This document shows, in pieces, positions 54,864 to 62,641 of a stretch of DNA of 64,000 bases. Below the pieces are notes generated by a model. That model had not been told where the DNA came from. It saw only the letters and a list, made by a program, of their open reading frames with translations, and made no database searches. Numbering within the stretch: the first letter of the stretch is position 1; every line of letters begins with the position of its first letter. Source of the DNA: Paenibacillus plantarum (GTDB lineage Bacteria; Bacillota; Bacilli; Paenibacillales; NBRC-103111). The translations under genes were made by a program, and so were the position numbers. Location of the stretch: positions 1 to 64,000 of the forward strand of contig NZ_WHNY01000050.1 of the NCBI RefSeq assembly GCF_013141695.1, read 5' to 3'.

Positions 54864-55874
54864 TTAAATTTGGACTACGATTTTTCCGAAATATTGCTTT
54901 CCTTCAGCCAAGAGCGCGAATGCTTCGCCAATTCGATCCAGAGGGAATACACGGTCGACGACGGGATGTAAACGATGATGGGCAATCGCTCGATTCATCT
55001 TTTCAAAGTGATCCCGGTTGCCGACTTGACTGCCGCGAACCGTTGCGGCTTTCTGCAAGATGCCCGTGACATCATATTCCGGAATGGTCAAGCCCGATAA
55101 GAACCCGACCATACTCAAGGTCCCTCCAATGCGAAGCGCATTTATGGATTTAGCCATCGTTGCCGCTCCTCCAACATCTAGAACATGATCGACGCCGCCA
55201 GTCAGTTCTAACACTGCTTTATCCCAATCGGGAACTTCCGAATAATTGATCGTTTGCCATGCACCGAGAGCTTTTGCTCGTTCCAGCTTGTCGTTGCTGC
55301 TCGATGTGATGATCGCTCGTGCTCCAGCCATAAGAGCGAATTGAAGCCCGAAGATAGAAACCCCGCCTGTTCCTTGCAGCAGCACGGTATCCCCCGCTTG
55401 CAAACCACCGTATTCGATTAGCATGCTCCATGCGGTTAATGCCGCGATCGGCAAGGTGGCGGCCTCCTCATAAGAGAGGTGATCGGGAATATGGACGATT
55501 CCGTCTTCATGTAGAACGACGTACTCCGCCGCTACTCCGTTCAGCGGACCTCCCAGACTGTCTTCTAATACCCCCGGTCTTGGGTTGCCGGCAGTAAATC
55601 GCTGTTGCAAATTACCCGCTACTCGGTGTCCGACCTGAAACCTTGTTACTCCTTGGCCAACGGCTACAATTTCTCCCGCTCCGTCTGATAATGGAATGAA
55701 GGGGAATTTGATTTCAATCGGCATTAATCCGATGAGGATCACTAGATCCCGGTAATTGAGAGAAGCTGCCTTCATGCGGATCAGCACCTCACGGGGGCCT
55801 GGCGTTGGTATGTCGAGTTCCGTTAAGTTTAATTCCTCAAAGCCGAAGCCGTTTGTCAGTTGTATAGCTTTCAT
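54864..55874 (-). CDS. NAD(P)-dependent alcohol dehydrogenase (MDR family)
   Basis: A 336-residue medium-chain dehydrogenase. The GroES-like half includes SLNYRDLVILIG and LSDGAGEIVAVGQGVTRFQVGHRV. The Rossmann half has LLQGTGGVSIFGLQFA (about 158-173) and the nucleotide site TSSSNDKLERAKALGAW. The structural-zinc cysteine cluster is not seen, placing it near quinone-oxidoreductase-like members. It overlaps the SDR gene by 4 bp, so both are translated from one message, possibly under the divergent TetR regulator. Confidence 0.87.
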   Translation of the reverse strand: MKAIQLTNGFGFEELNLTELDIPTPGPREVLIRMKAASLNYRDLVILIGLMPIEIKFPFIPLSDGAGEIVAVGQGVTRFQVGHRVAGNLQQRFTAGNPRPGVLEDSLGGPLNGVAAEYVVLHEDGIVHIPDHLSYEEAATLPIAALTAWSMLIEYGGLQAGDTVLLQGTGGVSIFGLQFALMAGARAIITSSSNDKLERAKALGAWQTINYSEVPDWDKAVLELTGGVDHVLDVGGAATMAKSINALRIGGTLSMVGFLSGLTIPEYDVTGILQKAATVRGSQVGNRDHFEKMNRAIAHHRLHPVVDRVFPLDRIGEAFALLAEGKQYFGKIVVQI

Positions 55875-56722
55875 CGAATTGTCCTCCCTGCAAGATCAGA
55901 TTGATTACCTGTATTCTTATAATTATTAGTATTGCCGGATCCTCCGCGTGGACGAAGCATGCCTCCAACAAGTCGAAGACCTTGCTTGCGTGTTATGAAT
56001 CGCGATAACTGCGCCCCGATATAATTCTGCACACCCGGAACGACGTATATTTTCCCTTCCTTCAACGCACGAAGTGCAACCTCTACGACTCTTTCCGGCG
56101 TATCTTTCTTTCCGACAGAGGCTTCTTCCGTTCCTACAACATTAAAGAAGCTGGTGTCCGTCGAACCGGGACAAAGTGCGAAGAATTTCACGCCGCGGTC
56201 GCGGTTTTCCCACCATAACGCTTGCGTAAACGACAAGACGAAAGCTTTCGTCGCCCCATATACGGCCATAAAGGGAAGCGGTTGAAATCCGGCGGTTGAA
56301 GCCACATTAATAACTGCTCCTGAGTTTTTGCGCAACATATTTGGCAAGAACAAGTGCGTCATATCTACAACAGCAGCGACATTGAGCATAACTTCTTCAT
56401 GTTGACGCTCACCTGACACTTGCTCGAACAAACCATGTGTAGCAAAGCCTGCATTATTGATTAGCAGTTCGATATCCACTTTCAAAAGTTCACATTGCCG
56501 ATATAACTCGCTGGGTGCACCCTCTTTCGCAAGATCTATAGAGATTACCTCGGCTTTGATGCCATACTTATTTCTAAGCTCATCTGCCAGGCTCTCAAGC
56601 TTACTCGTTGATCGAGCCACGAGTATCAAGTGGCTGCCTTGTTTGGCCAGTTGTCTAGCGAATTGCTCTCCAATACCGGAAGAAGCTCCCGTGACAAGCG
56701 CCCATTTCCCTTGAATTGTCAT
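55871..56722 (-). CDS. Short-chain dehydrogenase/reductase
   Basis: A 283-residue classical SDR. The cofactor motif VTGASSGIGEQFA lies at residues 10-22, LINNAG near 88, the catalytic serine in NVASTAGF near 142 and YGATK (Tyr/Lys) near 155-159, followed by CPGSTDT. The long basic tail after residue 245 is not typical. Substrate is unknown; acyl or aldehyde reductions are common for this group. It is the first gene of a three-gene operon divergent from the TetR gene. Confidence 0.87.
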   Translation of the reverse strand: MTIQGKWALVTGASSGIGEQFARQLAKQGSHLILVARSTSKLESLADELRNKYGIKAEVISIDLAKEGAPSELYRQCELLKVDIELLINNAGFATHGLFEQVSGERQHEEVMLNVAAVVDMTHLFLPNMLRKNSGAVINVASTAGFQPLPFMAVYGATKAFVLSFTQALWWENRDRGVKFFALCPGSTDTSFFNVVGTEEASVGKKDTPERVVEVALRALKEGKIYVVPGVQNYIGAQLSRFITRKQGLRLVGGMLRPRGGSGNTNNYKNTGNQSDLAGRTIR

Positions 56723-57005
56723 AACTTTACTCTCCTTTTAGTCACTATGTTATTATATAGAAACAATGTTACCTATTAGTCAGAAGTAATCCCAAATTCC
56801 CAGTGAATTCAAGAATCACCATATCTTTTCCGGTAACAGTGTTTCATTTGAGATTCATTGTAACCTGCCTTTTTGGGAAAGTCAACCTGCGCTTTCCCAC
56901 ATTCTCGGTCTCATTGACATCTCTCTAACAACTGTTTAGAATTTCTGGTAAGAGAGTCAGAAACTTTGTTTCCTGACAAAAACACGATAACCTAAGGTGA
57001 TGAGT

Positions 57006-57665
57006 ATGAGCGACCAAGATATCCCTTCCAATACGAACACACGAATATTGAAAACCTACAAAGAAGCTCGCTTGCAAAATAATGAAAATCTCCGCAAGTT
57101 GGTTGTTGATGCGGCGGCTACGCTCTTGCAAGAAGAGGGCCCGGAAGCCGTTACGGTACGTAGAGTAGCCCAGGAAATGGATTGCTCTACAAAAATTATT
57201 TATAGCTTGTTTGTCAATAAAGAGGGTTTGGCACAGCAGTTGTATTTGGAAGGTTGTAAGCATCTCGCTAACAAGTTCGAGGGAACGCCGCAGACGAATG
57301 ATCCCGTACAGCACTTACTGAATTTAGGCGAAGCCTTTTGGCAATTCGGGCAGCATTACTCCGGCTATTATAAGTTGATGTTCGGAGGAGCCTTTGCCGA
57401 TTTCAAACCGGATGAAGAAAGCATGCATGGCACCTTAACAGCCATGAGGCAATTTATGATGGCGATTAGCAAAGCGCAAGAGCAAGGACTGATTCCAGTC
57501 CATTATGATGCCGAATCTGTTGTGCGTATATGCTGGGCCTCGCTCCACGGCGCTATTCATCTGTACATGGGTGGGCACTTGGGAGATGTACAATCAGCCT
57601 ATGCGGTATATAAGCAAACGTTATCTTTGATTGTCAGCTCAATGCTGCCGGATCATAGCACCTAA
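57006..57665 (+). CDS. TetR/AcrR-family transcriptional regulator
   Basis: A 219-residue regulator. The N-terminal helix-turn-helix is EGPEAVTVRRVAQEMDCSTKIIYSLFVNKEGL (about 40-71, in two pieces AVTVRRVAQEMD and STKIIYSLF). The C-terminal ligand domain has FGGAFADF and a WASLHGAIHL segment typical of the WHG-type tail. The ATG at 57006 follows AAGGTG at six bases; two closer start codons upstream would overlap that site. It faces the SDR operon across a 280-bp region, and so is probably its repressor. Confidence 0.85.
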   Translation: MSDQDIPSNTNTRILKTYKEARLQNNENLRKLVVDAAATLLQEEGPEAVTVRRVAQEMDCSTKIIYSLFVNKEGLAQQLYLEGCKHLANKFEGTPQTNDPVQHLLNLGEAFWQFGQHYSGYYKLMFGGAFADFKPDEESMHGTLTAMRQFMMAISKAQEQGLIPVHYDAESVVRICWASLHGAIHLYMGGHLGDVQSAYAVYKQTLSLIVSSMLPDHST

Positions 57666-57688
57666 AATGACAAAAGACTGAAATCACT

Positions 57689-57728
57689 AAAAAACGGAGC
57701 CGCGTATACTACGCGATCTCCGTTTTTT
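57689..57728. terminator. Bidirectional terminator between tetR and the glycosidase gene
   Basis: AAAAAACGGAG (57689-57699) pairs with CTCCGTTTTTT (57718-57728), with CGCGTA and TACGCG pairing inside. It serves both convergent genes. Confidence 0.88.
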
Positions 57729-57746
57729 AGTTTTCCTATACCAAGC

Positions 57747-60700
57747 TTACTTAGTTACTTTTACAATCATCGTATCACTGGAAGTGGCTCCGGCATAGTT
57801 GACGAGCTCACCGCGATATTGATAGGTGCCAATTGCTTTATTCGTTACGGTCGTTACCTCCGCTTGGGCATAAGGTGTATTATTCGTAAGCGCTTGTGTA
57901 TAGATAAGAACACCGTTCTCATATAAATGATATACCCCGCCATTGGTTCCCCACCACATGTTCATGCTGACTTTAAAATTTCCATCAGCATCCCAGTTAT
58001 CGTTGGATAGAACTGGTTTGTTCGGCGCTGCTTTCGTGACTGTTACAACGTGCGTACTGCTCGTCGTTGTGCCGAACGCATTGGTAAGTTCCGCAAAGTA
58101 ACGATAGGTACCATTCTTATTGGCATAAACTGCGGTTACTACCGTTTGTGCGTTTGGTGAATTGTCAGTAAGGATTTTCGTATCGATTAAAACATCATTC
58201 TCGTAAAGCTTATAAATTCTACCATTTCCTCCGTACCACATGTTCATCGTAACATTGTAATTACCGTCTTGTAGACCTGTATCGTACCCATTGTCATCTG
58301 CAAGGATCGGCATACCCGGTATGGCTCTACTCTTCGATACGATATTGTTCACAATCGCCATTACTGTGCCATGATTTCCTGCTGCATCGACAATTTCAAA
58401 GGAAGAACTGCTATTAAAGTAGAACGTATAGCTGCTTGAACCCCCGTTGTTCGTGATCGTTACCGGTTCACTCGGTGTCATTGTTGCGACAACTTCTTGT
58501 GTTGTGGGCGTTACTTGGCTGTATGCAAAAGTTGCGGTCGGTGCAGTCTTATCAATCTTAAAACTAATCGTTTTCGCAACCTCTTCATTGCCTGCATGGT
58601 TTGTCGAGCGATAGCTCAAAGTATAATTGCCATCTTGTTCAAAGGTAACCAGCGCTGAATACAACTGCCATGTTATTCCTCCATCGAGACTGTATTCTGT
58701 TTTCGCTACCTCTGACAAATTGTCGACCGCGGAGAGACTTACTGTAACTGGACTCACATACCAGCCATTTTGTCCATCCGGCTGGCCAGGTGAGACGGCC
58801 GCACTCGTAAGGGGTGGCGCTTTATCTGCTGTTACCGTTATCGCTATACTGCCTACAAAGGGGCCGTATGATGCTTGAATGACCGCATTGCCTTCCCCAA
58901 TCGCCTTCACAGTGCCGTAAGTATCCACGGTTACGCTTGATGGATCAGATGAATGCCAAACAGCTTTGCCAGATACATCTATAAACCCGTTTGCCGTCAG
59001 TCCATGGGCACTCAGAGTCTGTGTTTCACCCTCCGCCATATTCGTTTGAGCTGCTTCAACAACTAGCCCATTCAACATCCATACTTCCCCATATTTCGCC
59101 GGATTTTTATCACCACCAATCCCGCTGCTCCACTCAAGCCATCCAAGCCGACCGCTGCCGTTATTGTCGTTGACCAGCACTGACAGTCGAAGTGGACTCT
59201 TCGGATCATGTACATAAGGATACAATTCAGAAGAATTCACATGGATATAATAAGTCGTTTCATTAGGGACTGTTTGATCTATCTTGAGGGATGCATACTG
59301 TGCTACGCTGTTGCCCGGTGTCCAATTGGTTGGTAAATTGCCACCAACATAAGGAACCGATTGTTTATATAGCACTGGGCCCTGCGGTGTCAGTGCTGCT
59401 TGGAATTCCACCTGATCTCCCGTAAATCCCTGTCCGAATGTGTCAATCGCGAACTGTACACTGTCACCTTTCCAGTAGCTTCCTAGTGGATTATCCTGAA
59501 CAAATGTCCCATCCTTCACACGAACGATCAGGTCTAGCCCGCTTTCTGAATACCCCGCCGCAAACGAAGCGTCAAAATCCGCTGGTTTCGTCGACTGGGC
59601 AGCTGCTTTATACGCCCAATTATCGGTAGTCCAGACAGCATGGTCAGCGACTTCCAACGTGGCAGGATTGAACAGTTCGCCGCTAGTTCCCTTCGACTCA
59701 GGGACATCGATTTGAGTCGTATTACGGTCAAAATCCGAGATCAAAAACGGCTCTGAGATCGGAAGCAGCGCTAATGCTGCGCTATCCGCATTACTTATCC
59801 AATAAACCTTGCCAGGATGTACGCTAAGCAGGTTATTGGCACTTTGCACTTTCCCCTCCCAGTCAGTAACAAGAGTCTCATCCGTGAAAGCAGCCGCTAG
59901 ACGCGAATCGATCGGAGCTTCTGAAGATGCGTCAGACCACAACCCTATAAGCCGGGCTCCGTCATTGTCCAGTACAACTGCTTTTTGCCCTCCCTCGAGA
60001 ACATACTCCCCTTTATAAATGAGCGACTGGCCAGCAAGATCGAGAAAATGGTGGGCTACTGACGCTGCGAGTCTCGGCTCCACTCGCGGCTTAGAGCGGA
60101 ATAAGCCCGATGCGTGCGTTACGGTTCCTGTGCTCTTGGCATAAGATAAAGTTTCCATCTCAGATAAATTCAACATATGAAATAAGGCAATTTTTTGCGT
60201 TCCCCATTTGAGCTGCGACAGGAAGTCAACGATCATCCGCTTAGCGATCTCAGATTCCGTAGGCACTGTGCCTGTTACTGAATTCGAATTGACCAGAATC
60301 GCATGACTCTCCGAATCGGCCCACTGCTTGGATGCGATTCCAAAAGCCTGATCAATACGTTGGAATTCGCGTGGATCTGGCAGGTACCCATGCAACGAGA
60401 GCTTATCAAAATAGGACGCTCCGCCCAAGCTGAGCAGCTCTTTATAAAATGACAAATAGTTGCGTCCTGCCAGTCCACCAATCCATACATCTGAATCCGG
60501 CTGCTCCTCCTTAATCGTCTGATACGCAGTTTTCAACAGCTCAACGAAACGCTCCGTTGAATCTAGCCAAAAAACGCTCAACCCCGGCAAGTTTGGCTCA
60601 TTCCATACCTCCCACGTCTTAATCCGAGTATCGTACCGAGTAACGACGGCACGAACAAAATCTTCCCAGTCCTTCATATCCACAGGAGCATAAGCAGAAT

Positions 60701-62549
60701 AGGCTGGCACACTAATATTCGCCTGCGTTTGCTCCGGATGCGGTGATGCCCACTGCGGCGTGTATAACAGATTTCCAATCATATCAAAGCCGTAACTTGA
60801 CAGCTTGTTGATTTGGTCATCGAATCTCGACCACTCATAAACACCGCGTGACGGTTCAATCGCCCAGCTCGTATCGCGGAACTGTGATCCCCATGGCACT
60901 GCGTGAATTCGCGCAAAGCGAAATCCTACTAAATCAGCCAGTTTCATAGCATTCTCGCCTTCTGAAAGCTGATAGCTAAAGCCCATCGTCGGCCATCTTT
61001 GCGAGACTGGTTTTGTTGGCCCCTGACTCACTACCAAGGAATACCGCTCACGAGTAAACGTAGTCAGATCCGTCTGTGAATACGTATATTTGACGGACAA
61101 ATCAGTTAAATCCGTACTACCGTTCTGTTGATATGTAAAAGCAACTTCGTAATATCCCGGCTCCGAAGGCGTCCAGCTCCAACCTGTATCGAGAAATGTC
61201 TGTCTAGATACAGGAACTTGTGCTACCAACTCATTGTCAGAGTTGTAAACGCTGCCAATAATGGTATTAATGGAACTCGCTACAGCTCCGGCGTTCAATT
61301 GATATACGACGGGGTCCCCAAGATTCCACCAGCTAGCAAATTTATTGCTTTTCAACGTAAAAACAACCGGCCCCAGCGATTGGTTGGACGCTTCCGCTTT
61401 CACATCATCGTAGTATAGTTTTCCGCTTGCTGGTGTCGCAGCATTTATGCTGGTAGTCGTCAAATTCAGCACAAGCGTGTTGGTCCCGGCCGGAAATTGG
61501 CTTCGATCAACGGTAAACGATACTTCTGTCCAATCCGCAATGGACAAACCGTCCGTCTTATCCGTCGTGTAGGAGCCTAAGAAAGTCCCATTGTTCTGGA
61601 ACGAAACCCAAAACCGTGGTTTATTCCCCGAATAATCTGGCGATGCCTTCAGCTTGGCTGTTATTCGAAACGATGTCATATTCGATGGGAGCGTTATGGG
61701 ACTGGAAACCCACCCCGCATATCCACTGCTGACACTGCCTATAAACACCGAGCGCAGACCGCTGCTTTTTTCATTCTCTGTATAATTCGCTGCCGAAACG
61801 GGCGGATTGTTTGCTGACCCGTTCCACCACCACGTTTTCCAATCTTTTGGACCGCTAACGCCATTCGTCACGGTCAATGTCTCGAAGCTCGGATTCGAAA
61901 CGGGCAAGTGCTGTATAACAGGGATCGGTTCTTCCGACGCTTCCACCATCACATCATCGTAGTAAATTTTACCGCTTACTGGTGTCGCCGAATTGATGCT
62001 GGTTGTCGATAGATTCAATACAAGCGTGTTGGTCCCTGCCGGAAATTGACTTCGATCAACGGTAAAGGAAACTTCCGTCCAATCTCCAAGTGACACCCCC
62101 TCCGTCTGATCCGTCGTGTATGAGCCCAGAAAGGTTCCGTTGTTCTGGAACGAAACCCAAAAGCGTGGTTTGTTTCCAGAATAATCTTGGGATGTCTTCA
62201 GTTTGGCAGAAATTCGAAACGACATCATCTCCGAAGGAAGCGTTATGGGATTCGATACCCACCCGGCATATCCCGTGCTGACACTGTCTATAAATACGGA
62301 GCGCTGGCCGCCGTTTTTTTCATTCTCCGTATAACTCGCTGCCGAAATCGACGGATTGTTTACGGGCCCGCTCCACCACCACGTTTTCCAGTCTTTCGGA
62401 CTGCTGATACCGTTCGTTACGGTCAGCGTTTCAAATCCTGGGTTCGAGACTGGCAACTGTTGTATAACCGCCGCATGTGCGGCACGTGCTCCAATGACCA
62501 TAAAAAATAATAGCCCCATGACACAAACAAATTTCTTAAACTTCCTCAT
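57747..62549 (-). CDS. Secreted clan GH-A-type multidomain protein, nucleophile apparently lost
   Basis: A 1600-residue exported protein. The start at ATG 62549 (behind GGAGGGGG) gives a signal peptide MRKFKKFVCVMGLLF ending near ARAAHA; a longer frame to 62681 has no such site. Two tandem CBM4/9-like modules (about 28-205 and 211-388) are followed by an Ig-like domain (about 395-505) and a TIM-barrel (about 520-870) with E651 in WEVWNEPN as acid/base. At the place of the nucleophile, ILVNSNSVTG (751-760) has no Glu. Then come a CBM9-like domain (VNDNNGSGRLGWLEW), a Big2 domain, an OmpL47-like repeat (EYSLDGGITW) and the two C-terminal MNMWYG/MNMWWG modules. It probably binds or slowly cleaves a polysaccharide. 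It is encoded 92 bp after a binding lipoprotein gene. Confidence 0.8.
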   Translation of the reverse strand: MRKFKKFVCVMGLLFFMVIGARAAHAAVIQQLPVSNPGFETLTVTNGISSPKDWKTWWWSGPVNNPSISAASYTENEKNGGQRSVFIDSVSTGYAGWVSNPITLPSEMMSFRISAKLKTSQDYSGNKPRFWVSFQNNGTFLGSYTTDQTEGVSLGDWTEVSFTVDRSQFPAGTNTLVLNLSTTSINSATPVSGKIYYDDVMVEASEEPIPVIQHLPVSNPSFETLTVTNGVSGPKDWKTWWWNGSANNPPVSAANYTENEKSSGLRSVFIGSVSSGYAGWVSSPITLPSNMTSFRITAKLKASPDYSGNKPRFWVSFQNNGTFLGSYTTDKTDGLSIADWTEVSFTVDRSQFPAGTNTLVLNLTTTSINAATPASGKLYYDDVKAEASNQSLGPVVFTLKSNKFASWWNLGDPVVYQLNAGAVASSINTIIGSVYNSDNELVAQVPVSRQTFLDTGWSWTPSEPGYYEVAFTYQQNGSTDLTDLSVKYTYSQTDLTTFTRERYSLVVSQGPTKPVSQRWPTMGFSYQLSEGENAMKLADLVGFRFARIHAVPWGSQFRDTSWAIEPSRGVYEWSRFDDQINKLSSYGFDMIGNLLYTPQWASPHPEQTQANISVPAYSAYAPVDMKDWEDFVRAVVTRYDTRIKTWEVWNEPNLPGLSVFWLDSTERFVELLKTAYQTIKEEQPDSDVWIGGLAGRNYLSFYKELLSLGGASYFDKLSLHGYLPDPREFQRIDQAFGIASKQWADSESHAILVNSNSVTGTVPTESEIAKRMIVDFLSQLKWGTQKIALFHMLNLSEMETLSYAKSTGTVTHASGLFRSKPRVEPRLAASVAHHFLDLAGQSLIYKGEYVLEGGQKAVVLDNDGARLIGLWSDASSEAPIDSRLAAAFTDETLVTDWEGKVQSANNLLSVHPGKVYWISNADSAALALLPISEPFLISDFDRNTTQIDVPESKGTSGELFNPATLEVADHAVWTTDNWAYKAAAQSTKPADFDASFAAGYSESGLDLIVRVKDGTFVQDNPLGSYWKGDSVQFAIDTFGQGFTGDQVEFQAALTPQGPVLYKQSVPYVGGNLPTNWTPGNSVAQYASLKIDQTVPNETTYYIHVNSSELYPYVHDPKSPLRLSVLVNDNNGSGRLGWLEWSSGIGGDKNPAKYGEVWMLNGLVVEAAQTNMAEGETQTLSAHGLTANGFIDVSGKAVWHSSDPSSVTVDTYGTVKAIGEGNAVIQASYGPFVGSIAITVTADKAPPLTSAAVSPGQPDGQNGWYVSPVTVSLSAVDNLSEVAKTEYSLDGGITWQLYSALVTFEQDGNYTLSYRSTNHAGNEEVAKTISFKIDKTAPTATFAYSQVTPTTQEVVATMTPSEPVTITNNGGSSSYTFYFNSSSSFEIVDAAGNHGTVMAIVNNIVSKSRAIPGMPILADDNGYDTGLQDGNYNVTMNMWYGGNGRIYKLYENDVLIDTKILTDNSPNAQTVVTAVYANKNGTYRYFAELTNAFGTTTSSTHVVTVTKAAPNKPVLSNDNWDADGNFKVSMNMWWGTNGGVYHLYENGVLIYTQALTNNTPYAQAEVTTVTNKAIGTYQYRGELVNYAGATSSDTMIVKVTK
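61435..62470. repeat. Tandem duplication coding for two CBM modules
   Basis: Two units of 546 bp (182 residues) at the 5' end of the gene encode near-identical modules, each from IQxLPVSNPxFETLTVTNG to SGKxYYDDVxxEAS. The DNA shared between them includes long identical runs, for example around GTTCTGGAACGAAACCCAAA in both. Confidence 0.85.
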
Positions 62550-62641
62550 AATCCCCCTCCTCGTATTCATGCATGGACAAAGAAATGCTGAGGACCGCAG
62601 ATTCATATAACGGCCCCCATCCTTTGTTAAATACGCGTTGC

